Positions 21,549 through 34,326 of a stretch of 64,000 nucleotides of DNA are shown one piece after another. The position numbers were made by a program, and so were the translations under genes. Each line of letters begins with the position of its first letter. Positions within the stretch are counted from its first letter, which is position 1. The notes under the pieces were generated by a model. The model made no database searches and was not told the origin of the DNA. It saw only the letters and a list, made by a program, of their open reading frames with translations. The stretch comes from Theocolax elegans (taxonomy: Eukaryota > Arthropoda > Insecta > Hymenoptera > Cerocephalidae): positions 27,773,058 to 27,837,057 of the forward strand of contig CM047426.1 in assembly GCA_026168455.1 (NCBI GenBank). The letters are read 5' to 3'.

Positions 21549-23890
21549 TCACAATTGTCTAGTTCCCGTATGGGTCACTATATTCCTTTTTACGTGCTTC
21601 CAATCGAGGTAGCATATGTATCAGTATAATTAAAAGAAAATAATATACTAATAATAGGTTATCTAATGTCATATATTAGATAATGTATATTTTACAACTG
21701 CACTTAATAAAGTATATGAAGAATTTTTCATAATTCGAAATACTTTTGATAATTTCTAAATATAGCTTAACATTGCCGAAATATTGCATATTTATAACTA
21801 CATTAAATACTTACAAGTAGTACGTTGTCATAAGTTTCTCAATTTAACATGGGCCACCCCCACCACTTATCAATAATGATCAATTATCGATTGCTTAAAT
21901 AATACAAGAGATATAAAATGTGTATATCATATTATATACTTATAATCCTTTATTTATAGCTGCTTTTATTTTAGTATCTTGATTATATTCTACAAAACTA
22001 CTGGTACAAAGTAATAGTACATTACGATACAAGTGCGCAAAATAGGTGATTCCCACACGAGTCGGATTTGCCGCTCGAGCGAAGCGAGGTGTTGGGCTTT
22101 TGTGAGAATGAATAAGTCAAATAAATGTTATTCGGGTGACAGTAGTGTTATTCGAACGATAGGTTGTAGCAGATGATTCCTTGTCCTAGGCAATTAGTCT
22201 GGAATATCTGGACATCGCCTTCAAGAACAAATTTTATTTTTAATAAATGGTTTAATAATTAATAAATTTTAATAAATTTATTTTTAATCAATAATGATTA
22301 ATGATTGATGATGAGTTCTTCACAGACGTACTTCTCATCCTGGGAGGCCACACAGAGGTACCTGGACATCATCTCCAGGCACAAAGACGTTTTTCAACTT
22401 AATTATTTCAAATAAGTAGCAAAAACCGTGAAATCGAATACCGAAATCGTCCTCATTAAAACTTTCTGCATAAAACAGTGAGAAAAATTGTGCACTTAGT
22501 ATTTTAGAGATATTCACATAAAAATCAGCACATAATTACTTGCATTAAGATTTACGATTTTGACTCGACACTTGGAAAAATTTGTTATTTGTACTAATGG
22601 AAAGATTGATAATAATTGCAAATAAATATGTATAGATTTTCGTGGTAAGTTTTTATGTCATGCAATTTATATGTAGCATATAAAGTTGAAAATTATTGCC
22701 GTAAAACGATTGAGACAGGTGTAACTTTTTTCTCTATTAAAGTGTAAAACTTGACAATCAAAAACGTCCACCTAAGTGTAGTTCAACCTTTAGACTTTCA
22801 ACTGCATTCATCGATAGAATTGGGATGCATATTTAAATTTTGTAATTTATTCAATCTGTAGGAATAAATTAACAATAATAAGAAAATAATATATACAGCA
22901 ATTGCAATTATTATCAATTCTAACAAAGTATTAAAATTATGCGCTTTAACATAACAAAAACTGTTTTGATGTCAAAATTTTTAAAATTGTTAAGCAATTA
23001 AATCAACTTGTTATTTTCAATAGTCAGTAGTTTAAGTTAATCTATCATCCAGCCTTGTTCAAGTCCGATAATGCTTTATGGAATCGAATTTAATAATTAA
23101 AAAATATTTTGTTTAAACAGCCATAAGTATGTTTATTTTACAGTCTTGATTGTTATAAAAATGGCAAAGTAGAAATAAACGTACCTAATTATAGAGAATA
23201 TTTATATAATATTAATATTTTTAATAATGCTTAATGATATTAAGAATAATGGATAGTCTTTATTACTGATAAGTCTTTATTATTGACCACTAGACAATCC
23301 GTAGCGACTTGCGAATGAATGATGCATTTACAAAACCCAAAGATAATTTAATTTAATCCAATTAATTGGATGACTGATTACAAAAGAATTATATTTATTG
23401 ATGACGTTACTTTCTGTAATGTATAAGCTGTCTGAATTAATTAAAACATATTAAATACATCAATACTGTGTGTCATCGCTTGTTCTAAATTCAAGAGTAG
23501 CAGGCGCTTATATTGAAATGGGAGGTGGCACGCATCTCGCCTAATAGTTAACCTAGACACGGAGATGTCGCCTCTTTCCACAGAATGTTTTATTGATATA
23601 TTTCGTCGTCGTTTCGAAAATTTTCTGAACTACCCTCGATATTTTGTAATACACTCCCTTTGTTTGAGCATAAATCGAAGATAGTGCAATATCATAATAG
23701 AAATAACTTATCACTGTTTTCCCGTTCTGAGATTATTATTTTTATTATCTACGCACAACAGAAATTTTAATTGATTTTATTAAAATTGAATTTATTGAAG
23801 TAAAAATTATCAATGAACGCCATCTAATCAACGCATATCGAATTACAAATTGCCGACATAGTGAGCTGTCCCCTCCATGAATTTCAAAAG
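21549..23890. other. AT-rich intergenic region
   Basis: No gene is seen. A small imperfect hairpin with the word GCCGCTCGAGCGAAGCGAGG lies at about 22055-22115 and recalls the CTCGGCTTCGCCTCGG caps of the 18-19 kb hairpins. Short related words (CTGGACATC) at 22209 and 22361 suggest an old local duplication. Confidence 0.4.
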
Positions 23891-23894
23891 CTAA

Positions 23895-23970
23895 AGAGTG
23901 GCTCTGATTGGTGGGCGGAAAAACGTCACATCGGCCTCTCATTGGTAGGCGTTTTGTTCCCTGGGCGAAA
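23895..23970. promoter_or_regulatory. promoter-like cluster with two inverted CCAAT boxes
   Basis: ATTGG at 23907-23911 followed by TGGGCGG, ACGTCAC (CRE-like) at 23923-23929, and ATTGG again at 23941-23945 with TAGGCG. The cluster stands out in AT-rich DNA. No gene follows on either strand, so it may belong to an unrecognised repeat. Confidence 0.3.
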
Positions 23971-24299
23971 TGATCCCCATTCAAATTTTTTTATTTTTTT
24001 TATTTTAAAATTAATTAATTAAATATAAGAAAATTAACTAATAAAACGCGAAATGCTTAAAATAACAAAAAATATAATTTTACTATATTTTTTATTATTA
24101 TTATTATTTTTTACTATTATACATGCGAAAAATTAGAAAAACACACATAAATTTACGAAAACTTCTTATTTGCGATTTTATAAAATTAATTAATAATTAT
24201 TTATAAATAAATAATTATAAATAAAGTATCAGCTGAACGAAAGTTTATGTAAATATAGTAAAATGATACAGTGATTTAATTAAGTAATTTATATTATAT

Positions 24300-24660
24300 A
24301 GATATAGTACCAAGAGCGACGCATAGGTGGCGAAAGCGAGAAAATTGAAACTCGAAAGTAAAACTCAACCGAGAGTGTATATAAGAGCAGCCAGCGGAGC
24401 AGTCGAGAGACTCGATCGATCTCAATACTTTTGTATGTAAGGCTTATAGCCTTACAAGTCTTTATCAAAAGTTCTTTACTGATGGAGGCACTTTGCGCTC
24501 CCCAGTAGTCGAACAAAATAAAGAACCAAAAATTAATCTTTCTTTTCTTTTCTTGTTTATAACACTGAGTCGAAACCAATACACTTATACGAACCGCTCA
24601 TGGAAGAGCAAGGCGCGTCTTCCATGATTCGGTATCGTCAACGCATACATATATACTAAT
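24300..24660 (+). repeat. possible solo LTR with TATA box and poly(A) signal
   Basis: TATATAAG at 24378-24385 is followed about 20 bases on by GCAGTCGAGAG, an initiator-like site, and by AATAAA at 24517-24522. That order (promoter, about 130-base leader, polyadenylation signal) fits the U3-R-U5 of an LTR. I could not find its ends, a TSD or a partner LTR. Confidence 0.3.
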
Positions 24661-25784
24661 ATACACTTACAGTTTAAGGTGCTACAGAGAGAGCAGTGCG
24701 CGTCTCCTTGTTTTCACTGACACTTCTTTTTCAGCACATCATTACAGCATAAAAGTATCTACATATAAATTTTGTATAGGTGCACCAAATGGAGCACGTT
24801 ACAACCTAACAAAATTAATAATTTTCAAATAGAAGATTTAATCGACGTCTCCGAAGCTCAGTAATTTTAAATTAATAATTTAATCATTTTTGAAAAATAA
24901 AAAATATTTTCATGTTATTTTAACAATTCTAAGTCAAAAAGGTCCTTACCAGTAGCTCTCTAAAATGCATTTTGAAAAGCTAAAAAACTTATTTAAAAAA
25001 AAAGCTAAAAAAAGTTTTAAAAATTGTCAAATTGCGATTTTTACATAATCATTGCGCCGAGTATTTAAAAGCGATTTCGATCTAACCTGGACTAAATTAC
25101 TTAATACAAACATTAATCTTACTAATTATAAACATTAGTCTTCGAAATGCATAAAAAATATTAACAATTTTAAGCGCGTAATGAAACTGGAGATATTCTA
25201 GCAAATATTACACTCGTCACTTAATAAAAAGCTGCAACTTTATATCTATCTAAAATTAGTAAACAATTGTTTATCACTTACAAACATTAATTTTAGTATA
25301 CATTTTTTTTGTGTACACATACTTTTATTTCATTTTTAAACAGTATTCGACGTAAAATTGCGGATGAATACTTGTCCAGCTCTGGTATATATGTACTAAA
25401 ATTAATATTTGTAAAAGTTAAATAATTTATTATATTAATTTTAGAAAGCTATTCGCCACTCGGATATAAAGTAAAAACTACTATTCAAATTCCATATGTA
25501 ATTCAATGCCGATTTTTTTAAAAATAAATCGAAGATAAAAGTTCTTGCAGTAAATTGTAGCTTTTTTAAAAGCTTTGGATAGCATTTTCAAAAATTTTAT
25601 GAATATTAATTGTTACGAAAAAAGCGCTGCTAATTCGTATTAGCTCGGTACAATGCTTATTTCTGTGTTTGTATAACAGTACTGTTCCGGACAGATACAT
25701 TAGAGAAGTAGGAAGTACGCAAATGCACATTCAAGTCTATTATATTTTAATATTTAACGTGCATTTTGTGCGTATTTTCCTACG
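24661..25784. other. AT-rich intergenic region
   Basis: Nothing recognised. Confidence 0.4.
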
Positions 25785-26290
25785 GTTTAGCCCCACCGCG
25801 CGAGTCATATGGTGATTCGTGGCTTCACGCCTCTAGTTAGGAACGATGCGAGTCGTCCTGAGACTATTATAGATCTCGCATTTTCTGGCAATAAGGCCAG
25901 AAAGAACTGAAGATCGCTACCTGGACGGTAAAACCGAAAGGTTTGCCGGGACTGTAAGGCGACGGGGCGACGCCGTGGAAATATACGGCACATATGTTTA
26001 CGCACACTCTTCTATTTTCGTGTATTGTACTATATACGTGTGCATAGGCTACTTCATGTTTCTCAGGTAATGGCAATAAAATGCACGTGATGACCTTATG
26101 TGCGTCAAGTCTCGGCGGCGAGGCGTTAGGTAGGTAATGAGCAAGAGAAAATAGCAAGGAACCTCCACTCCTCTCTATCCCTTCGATTTGAGCAGTTCTT
26201 TCGAGCCTCAAATAGCATACATTGTTCGTTAAGCCGACTTGTATTGGCGCGCGCGCGAATCGTATTCACAGACGCATATAATTTAGTAAA
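25785..26290. repeat. dispersed repeat, copy without the MITE
   Basis: Positions 25785-25950 match the sequence flanking the foldback MITE at 270-327 and 1005-1130, but run through without the insertion. The right part (to 26290) is GC-richer than its surroundings. No coding domain is recognised; the class is unknown. Confidence 0.5.
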
Positions 26291-26776
26291 TAGCTTTATC
26301 TAGTACAAAGAATAAATATATAAGTTAAAACAAACTATTTTGTGTTAAGTTTATTTATATTTGGAACTCCATAATCACCTTTACTTTATACGAAACAAGT
26401 ACTTTATGCAACTCGTGTGTGAAATACATTTTGAACATTCGTGTTATCGCTACATGAACACAAACACTTGTTGTCTCGCAATTGTACAAGTAGTACATAT
26501 TTTTTGCTAATTTTAATAAATTTTCCATTTTTTAAATTTTGTTTCACTACTTGTAATATTTACTCAAATAGAGATATCAACATTGTACAAAACGCAACTA
26601 AAAGTTCTTAAAAAATGCTATTTGCACCTATTTTCATTATTTTTTTAACTTCTATTGGTACACAGTACGCTCATAGTGCAACTTATTATGAAAAAATTAC
26701 TTACAAATAATTGAAAAAATAATAATAATATTTAATTGAATATTGTTATTAATTTGTAATTAACTCTATTTACATG
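26291..26776. other. AT-rich intergenic region
   Basis: Nothing recognised. Confidence 0.4.
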
Positions 26777-26786
26777 AAATGAAAAT

Positions 26787-27005
26787 GAGGCCTGCGATGG
26801 CTCGGTCGGTAGGGCGCCGGGCTCGTAATCTGGAGGCCCCAGGTTCGATTCCCGGCCCCGGCCGATTGATACAAGCACCACTGGCGAATGTATTTTCAAC
26901 AAGTGCTTTCTTCACCAAGACATCGTATGACCTCCGTCGCTGATTAGCACCGGTTTGGGAGCATAAAAAGAGCGACGTTAAAATAATAAAAAAAAAAAAA
27001 TAAAT
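26787..27005 (+). mobile_element. tRNA-derived SINE
   Basis: The head is tRNA-like: A-box region TGGCTCGGTCGGTAGGGCG and B-box GGTTCGATTCC. The body runs from ATACAAGCACCACTGGCG through GTCGCTGATTAGCACCGG to GCATAAAAAGAGCGACGTTAAA and a poly(A)-rich tail. It is flanked by AAATGAAAAT at 26777-26786 and 27006-27015, a 10-base TSD. It would be transcribed by RNA polymerase III and moved by a partner LINE. It encodes no protein. Confidence 0.9.
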
Positions 27006-27285
27006 AAATGAAAATAATGTTTCGACATAAGCAGTACTTTGAGCATAAATATCTGAAGGTGTTTTATAAAGTACTCACAAGAGATACAAATTTAATGTTA
27101 AAAAATTAATAATGAATAAACAAATTATTGAAACTGAAATTCTAATAAATAAATTAAAAGTTTCTGTTGATATGGTACAAAATATTTGCCGTGTCCATTT
27201 TGATTTCAGTACTTTCAAATGCAAAAACTTTTTATGGAGTTTAAGTTTTTACATCGATAATTTAATTACAATGTTTGGTTAGAAA

Positions 27286-27690
27286 ATTGATGCCTTTTTG
27301 GACTAATAATTACCGACCTGAAATTGTTTATTCAATTATTATCAAAAAATTATTTTTTCTTTAAAAATGAACCCTTCAAGCCCTTTCTTATCTTTTAAGG
27401 AGATGTCGGACTCAGAAATGGTAACTTTAATATTTTTTTTATAAACAAAAGAATGAAGTTTTGAAAAAATCCTCTCCATCAGGCCCTCAGGCATGTTTTC
27501 AACAATAGACCCAAATTTTTCCACATTATAATTGATATTATACAATGACGATGTTTGGTTTGAAAGTTTATGCCTTTTTTCACTAATAATTACAGACCTA
27601 AAATTGTTTATTCAATTATTATTATGCAAATTATTTGTTCTTAAAAAATCGATCCTTCAAACCCTCGCTTATGTTTTAAGCTATCCTTAC
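27286..27690. repeat. direct duplication of an AT-rich segment
   Basis: About 27290-27395 (from ATGCCTTTTTGGACTAATAATTACC) recurs with changes at about 27565-27670. The unit includes CCTTCAARCCCT. No function is seen. Confidence 0.6.
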
Positions 27691-27774
27691 GAATTTTCTC
27701 AAATTTTTAAATGAATATTAAGATAGATATAATTTTTGGGTCGAAAGGTCTTTTTTTCAATAAATTTTCAAGTA

Positions 27775-28815
27775 TTACACTAATAATTATTGATTTTGAT
27801 TCATACTATCAATTACTTAATCCTTGAAAATCTATGGATTGAAACATATTGATATAATAAAATATTAATTTTTTCATTTTTTATTTTTCAGTGATTTACC
27901 GATAAAACATCTTAAATGCTGTTTTTAACGACAAATATATGGCCTACATGATTCTTACATGGGCTCGTTCTTTCGAACACAATATATTTGTAGCAGGTAT
28001 TACGGAAACATTAAAGAAACTCTTTGAATAGACAAGAAGTTATAAATTGTGACACGACAGAGGCTAAAGTTCCATAAGAAATATATAAATATTCCCCAAA
28101 TTGAAACCACCAAAATTGCTGCAGAAGTGTGCTTTTAGTTTTTGTAGTATATTGATAATAATAATAATAAGATAGAAAATGTTCATTAAAAACGTGATTT
28201 AATACATATTTATAATGCATACATTTGAAGAATAATACAAACTCTAAAAGCGCACACTCGCATAAAATTTTTGTGACTGAAATGGTTAAAACACCTATAT
28301 ATTTCTTATGGAACTTTGGCCTCCGTCGAATAATAATTTTTAACCTCTTGAATTCAAAGTGTTCATTACACGTGTCCATATTGTTTAATAATAGCTGCAG
28401 TAAATATTTTATGTTCAAAAAGTGAGCCTATATAAGAGTCATAAAGGCCATGTTTTTGTCGTTGAAAACAGCATTGAGGATGTCTATCAGTAAGTCCTTG
28501 AAAAATGAAAAATCAAAAAAATTATATTTTATTCCAATTTCAATATCTTTTAATCAATAAATTTTCATTGTTGATTTTGATTCATACTATCAATTACTTG
28601 ATTCCTGAAAATCTATGGATTGAAACATATTGATACAATAAAATATTCATTTTTTAATTTTTTATTTTTTAGTGATTTACCGATAGACATCCTGGACGCT
28701 GTTTTTAATGACAAATACATGGCCTATATGACTGTTATATGGGCTTGTTCTTTGAACATAAAATATTTCCAACATATGTTATTAAGGGAATGTCGCACCT
28801 TCAATTAATACACAC
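27775..28815. repeat. three copies of an exon-like segment, one inverted
   Basis: A block with a 3' splice-site look, TTTTTTAG/TGATTTACCGATAGACATC, followed by a short open stretch (DLPIDILDAVFNDKYMAYM in the best copy), occurs at about 27890-28000 and 28665-28790 on the plus strand and inverted at about 28425-28520. The arms 28040-28110 and 28285-28345 also form an inverted repeat around TTCCATAAGAAATATATA. It may be a duplicated exon of an unrecognised gene or repeat. Confidence 0.5.
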
Positions 28816-30852
28816 ACTTACCGACATTGGAATTAACTTGTATGTTATCAGAAAGATAGATTTAGATAGATTTGACGTTACAAAAAAGAATGTACTAGTT
28901 GATCTTTCCGAGTAGGTAAATGGGGGCATTTGAGACAATAATCACATACAAGATTCAACTTTATTTATATACATGTAAAATGAAGCAAAGGAGCTTGTCA
29001 GCGTTGCAATTACTTTGCTCTTCACTTGCGATTAAACGCTGTTAAGCATTTTTGGGTGGGCACAATTTTAAAAGAAATAAAATAAAAAAATACTAGTATA
29101 ATTGTATCACTCATGAAAAATCAAATTTCAAACAATAGATTTAATAAATATATATTCCTAGTTATAATTACATGCATGTAATAGAAATTAATCAGATGGA
29201 TAAGATCAATATTAATTTAAAAAGATCAGTAAACTATATTTTCACCCTGATCATCTAAAAAGTCTATTTTGTTATTACAGCATTTTATGCAGATTTACTA
29301 TTATAAGTTTTTTTAAATTCTACTTACTTCTTACATTTATATTGAATTTATATTGAAATATATGTCCGTGTTATGTTTGAAACTTTGGTGAAATTTATAT
29401 AACAAAATTATAAATTTGCGGATAAACATACATATTTATATTGCAAATATTACGTTCACTTTTTATTATTTATATTACAGAGTTTCCTTTTATACACAGA
29501 TAATACTGAATCAAAGCTGCAAATCATTCAGACGTGTAGAATCATATTATTAAATTTTTTTAAGGCATAAAACAAAGTGCTTATAATACGTAACATTAAA
29601 AAAGTACCAAATTTAGTATTTCTCAAAAGTAATGTAAATATAATTCAAATTTTTTCAGATTTTTTAAAAGTTTCTATTATGATTAAAAATAATGTAAAAA
29701 ATAAAACTAACAAAAAAGATGTATTAAAGATGTATTATTAGTGTAATAAAAAACATGGTAGATTCTCAAAATAGGAGCAAAAAATAATTAAAAATTTTTT
29801 TAATAAAATAATCGTACTTATTAAAAACTTTTTATTCTTTTTATGCTTTGAAAAATTTTATATAATTATACCTTTACATTATGCCTTTGTTTTACATAAA
29901 ATTGTATTTTTTTAAAACTCTGTCGAGAATTTTAGTTTATAGGAGCAAGGTCTTTAATAACATACATAAGAATTATAATTACTAATTAGATTTTTTTAAT
30001 TTATTATACGTTTCTTTATTAAAAATCAGAATAGTGAAACGTTACTATTGACTAAATAGTATATGTAAGAATTCTGCATTTCAAAAAATCATTTTTTCAA
30101 CTATCAGGATTTATTTTTTTCTTCGCTTATAAGGTATTAACCTATTTAAAATAAAAATATCAGTCAATTATTTGTAAAAACTGCAAAATTTACTTTTTTG
30201 TATATTCTAAAAATTATTATATATACAATACATACATATTTTGTTTTGTGTGAGTTTACCACAAAAAGTCTATTACATGGTAATTATATATTTATGAAAA
30301 GAATGTATAATACATATTTTATAAAATATAGAAATCTCCTATACCGAAAATTATGTACAGAGTTTTAGAAAACGACTGTTTTATGTATTTAAGATATCAA
30401 CGGTGCAAAAAATGAAAGACATATTTACATATATCTGTTCCGTCACTTTTTTAACACCCTGTATATTAAATATGTGCAACATAAATTATTTCAAACAATT
30501 TTTATCCATTTTCACCACCATTTAAATAATTTACAACATAATAATTGTGCACATAAGAAGTTTTAACATCACACAGTACCAGTACATGCACATTCAATAA
30601 CACGTGTACCCTTCACGTAATTTAAAAGGCAAACATCATTCAAAATTTTATTGAGTGAAATAAAATTACCATACAATGTAATACCAGGTATTCTTTGATC
30701 ACGTCAGTGTGTTGCGCCCTTTTGAGATGATAATCTGAAATTATTGTTACATTAATTTCGATGATAAGTAAACTTTTGTATGTTATTAATCTTTAGAGTT
30801 ACTTATGAACTCGCTGAAATTGGTTCATAGTTTATTACTCTAAAAATACATT
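28816..30852. other. AT-rich intergenic region
   Basis: No gene or repeat boundary is recognised in two kilobases of low-GC sequence. ACACCCTGTATA near 30455 resembles the end of several insect DNA transposons, but no partner end was found. Confidence 0.5.
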
Positions 30853-30863
30853 GTGTAATAATA

Positions 30864-31075
30864 CATTTTTTTTATTAATTTATCGTCGCTCTTTTTATGC
30901 TCCCAACTTGGTGCTAATCAGCGACGGAGGTCATACGATGTCTTGGTGAAGAAAGCACTTGTTGAAAATACATTCCCCAGTGGTGTTTGTATCAATCGGT
31001 CGGGGCCGGCAATCGAACCTGGGACCTCCAGATTACGAGCGCGATGCCCTAGCCGACCGAGCCATCGCAGGCATC
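30864..31075 (-). mobile_element. tRNA-derived SINE
   Basis: The same family as the SINE at 26.8 kb, on the minus strand: T-run at 30866-30872, tail word TTTATGCTCCCAA, body, B-box complement GGAATCGAACC-like (here GGCAATCGAACCT) and A-box complement. It is flanked by GTGTAATAATA at 30853-30863 and 31076-31086. The gypsy element at 31092 integrated one base beyond the right TSD. Confidence 0.9.
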
Positions 31076-31087
31076 GTGTAATAATAT

Positions 31088-31091
31088 ATGA
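31088..31091. repeat. gypsy target-site duplication, left (ATGA)
   Basis: ATGA here and at 40269-40272 flank the outer ends TGTAACGG and GTTACA of the gypsy element. Confidence 0.85.
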
Positions 31092-31892
31092 TGTAACGGT
31101 TTTGCTATTTTTCATAACAATAAATAAAATAATAATAATTCAGAACCGTTAAAATAATAGTCTCATTTACGCGATCAGCCGCTCAGTAATAATACGACTA
31201 TAATAAGCCGTATAGGCGGAGGCGGCGGTAATCTTTACTTAGCGAAACGCGAAAAAAAAGGAGTAAACAACTAAATAAGCAACAATGCAATATTTAATTA
31301 ATAATTAAAATAAATGTATTCGGGAAAAACAATAATACATGCGCGTCGCAGCGCGCGAAACGCAGGTCAGTATACACGCGAGATAAATAAAGAGAGAAAG
31401 AGAGAGAGAGAGACTACAAGACTGGCACTTACAGTGCTTGAGACGCGATCGATGGTTAAACAACCAGGTGAAGTCTGCGTAGTCGCTACTCTTTAGCTTC
31501 CTGGGCTGCGTCGTCGCCAAACAAACTATTGCAACTTCACTGGATCACCAGCACAGCACCAGGATCACAAGCACAGGGCGATAAAAATATGGAGAAAACA
31601 AATCGCAAGGTTTCTCACGTCAGTGGCAATTAATCACACGGTTGACTTTTAATCTCTCGGCGGTTGAGATTAGTCGCTCCACGGTTGAGTTTAATCTAAG
31701 TGCTCTCGCACTTACGAACCGAAAACTCTCTCTCTCTTTCCCTACTTTTACCTTTACGAAGGTCCGCGAAAATCGCCGACAATCGTCGAACGTCGACCTG
31801 TAACATCTGTAAATATTAATACACAGGCTAGACAGAGAGAGAGAATGTAACGAGCAATGTAATATAATCAAATATTACATTGATTCGTTACA
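31092..31892 (-). repeat. gypsy 3' LTR
   Basis: 801 bases, TGTAACGAATC ... AAACCGTTACA on the minus strand. It is almost identical to 39469-40268; one length change in an A run (near 31309) was noticed by eye. It contains GA-rich tracts and short unrelated frames that recur in every LTR copy. Confidence 0.95.
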
Positions 31893-31904
31893 CTCCCCCC
31901 TTCC
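31893..31904 (-). other. gypsy polypurine tract
   Basis: GGAAGGGGGGAG on the minus strand directly precedes the TG of the 3' LTR, as expected for the plus-strand primer of reverse transcription. Confidence 0.85.
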
Positions 31905-32182
31905 AGACGCTGGGTAGCCGAAGACGTACCAGCTCTGCATTTCTACTCTCTCTCTAGGCCAGAAGACAAAATAAAAAAGATAATTAACATAAATAATATT
32001 TATAAATAAATAAAATAAATTTATTTGTAAGCAAAACATCAGACAAAAGAAAATGGTAAGCAGGCCAACATATAAAAGATTTCTCTCTTTATTATAACAA
32101 CAATTAAGAGCGATACGCCTTACGAAGATGACAAGATCGGAGAAAAGGTACGCGTAGATACATCAATCGCTCAAAGGAACAT

Positions 32183-32886
32183 TTACGGTTTCTGCGACCG
32201 AGTGCGCTGTTCGATCGTTTCCACCGGGGATACGGGCTTGTTCTTTGAACCCTTCGGCCTTCCGCGCCTAATTTCCGTCATCGGAGGATTCGCGCATACA
32301 ACGGTATTCGCGTTTAATCGCTCTTTAGAAGGGGCACGATCTACCGCAGTCATACGATTAACAATTACCCGAGTTTTGCGCGGCCTACCTCGCTTACGCT
32401 GTGCGTTCGCGCTCACAGGATCATTATCGTTGGACTCGTCGCTAGCTCTTCGCTCTGCGTTTAATCCCTCGCTGTCCCTCGTCGCATCCTCTCGATTTAA
32501 TCTACTCTCCACAGATACGTCCGTTTGGTCTTCGTAGAATGGCTTAATATCACTGATGTGGCATTTACCTGCTTCTTTTCCATCATTGTCGATGAGCTCT
32601 ACCACGTTTGAGCCGAGTAACGCCGAAACGATAAAAGGGCCGATGTACTTTGGAGCTAGCTTAGCAGCTATGCCTTGGGCAGTGGACGAAAGTATACGAT
32701 TCCGCTTAGAAACTTTTTGTCCCACAGCAAATTGTACATCGCGGCGTTTTGAATTATAATATTCGGCCTGACGGGCTTGTGCGCATGTCGCTCGTTCAGC
32801 AGCTTGAGCTTGCAGCTCTGGCAACGTTTGCATACGCTGTTGCCAATTTTGAACAGCTGCTGCGGCTTTGCTATCAGCGACAGCTT
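32183..32886 (-). pseudogene. gypsy integrase C-terminal part
   Basis: The frame (open from about 32886, first ATG at 32833) encodes the last part of a gypsy integrase. A helical linker (AQARQAEYYNSKRRDVQF) leads to the GPF/Y module KLAPKYIGPFIVSALLGSN and a basic tail with two AT-hook-like RGRP motifs (KRGRPRKTR and RRGRPKGSK). The zinc finger and DDE catalytic core are gone because a deletion joins this segment to the start of RT near 32886. The stop at 32183 is probably the original end of pol. AT-hooks in the tail could help target chromatin; that is inference. Confidence 0.85.
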
Positions 32887-33681
32887 AATCTTCCGAGAGA
32901 CTAGATAATAGCGCTGCATGATGGGACGCAAACCGCCCACATCAATTTCATGCTCAGCTAAGTTAGTACAGCCTAGCTTTGCATTCGGAGCAGTCAAACG
33001 CTTTTCCAACAACTCATTGAGTTGTTTGCGTTGCGCTTCGTCAATATCTGCTAAGCCGACGGCAGCTAGCGTACATACATCGCCAATGCCGATAGCAGAT
33101 ACTTCAAGCTGAATTGCTTCGGCCACGTTCTCAATCACTAACTGATTTTCACGGGGCAACAAAACAGCATTAAATGCACGAATAAAGTCGGCACCGAGAA
33201 TGCAGTCGGCGTCGAGATCGCTCATCACTAGTACGTCCAAGTAATGGCGTTCATTCGCTAAATCAAACGGCAGTTCCAAGCGTCCAAGGATTGGAACACT
33301 TTGACCGTTAGCGAGTCGTGCACCTGGTCCAATGTAACGTGTTAACGGTTTTCCTATGGCTGATGCTATTTGCAAGCCTAAGGAATTAATAACCGTGCGA
33401 GCCGCCCCTGAATCGTACAAAGCGCGTACGCGGAATCCACCGATTCCAATCTGCAGCCACCAGCGAGTAAACTGCGGAGTTTCCTCCTCCACTGGCGTTT
33501 CAGCGCGGGAATCGCAAACACCTTTTTCCGCTGATTGTCTGTCCACTCCGACAGGCAAAAGCGAGGGCACTTTTTCCGTTTGCGCAGGTACTGATTGTGA
33601 CTTATCACCATCAGAGGTCTCACTAATAATTGGGGCGATAGGGACCTTATCTATTCGCCCCTTTTCTCGTTTCCCGAGCAC
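32887..33681 (-). pseudogene. gypsy protease and first residues of RT
   Basis: Residues about 70-170 form a retroviral-type aspartic protease: active-site motif ALYDSGAARTVI and the flap and C-terminal motif ADCILGADFI. Then come LGCTNLAEHEIDVGGLRPI and YYLVSRKIK, the conserved entry to gypsy RT, where homology stops abruptly at about 32886. The frame overlaps the end of gag in another phase, so pol would be made by a frameshift. The RT palm (usually YVDD or YLDD) is absent. Confidence 0.9.
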
Positions 33682-34326
33682 TCAGGACAATCCGTCTTGA
33701 TATACCCGGGCCAACCGCAGCGATAGCAGTACACACGCTCTTTGGGACCTGCTTTCTTATCGCGGTTGCGACTACGCGCGGATTGTCCATTAGTAATGGA
33801 TGATTTATTTTTACCATCATCCTTCCTCTCGGTACTAGTCACGCCAGATGGCTTATCAGAAACATTCTTTGCTCCTTTCGGCACACCTGGTTTACTAAAA
33901 TTACGCGCGTTTTGGCCTTTCTTATTGGCGGAATTCGCACAAGAATTCGCATATTTGCTAAATCTTTCATCTAGCATCTTCTCTAAGAGTTTGGCCAAAT
34001 TTTCCATTGTCGGTTCTGCGATACTCGCTACTTTTACCGTAGCATCATCGCTAGCAGCTTTTCCGCCCTTCTTACCTCTGGTATCTGGCTGCTTATAAGC
34101 CACAGAAGGCAGAACGCTCTTTTCTGGCGGCGGAGGCGCGGGAAAATTCCGCTCTTCCTCGATAAGCTCTTCCGCCTGACGAGCTAGCTGCACAAGCCTA
34201 TCGACGCTTGTAACTTTTTCTTTCGGAACTAACTTCCGAACAGACGGCAACATGTTAGCATACAACATGTCTAGCTGAAACTGCGTACTTGGAGGCGCAT
34301 TCATTCTGCTAAATATAGTTAGCAAG
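33194..34326 (-). repeat. 1.13-kb tandem duplication in gag-protease, unit 1
   Basis: Starts CCGAGAATGCAGTCGG and ends GTTAGCAAG; the next unit begins immediately at 34327. The junction fuses the protease motif DADCILG to the middle of gag (LLTIFSRMN), giving a chimeric frame at 33651-34412. Confidence 0.9.

Noticed and set aside
33742..34098. Plus-strand frames opposite the gypsy gag (also 34872-35228, 32202-32537)
   Set aside because: They mirror the minus-strand gag and integrase frames and recur only because the block is duplicated.
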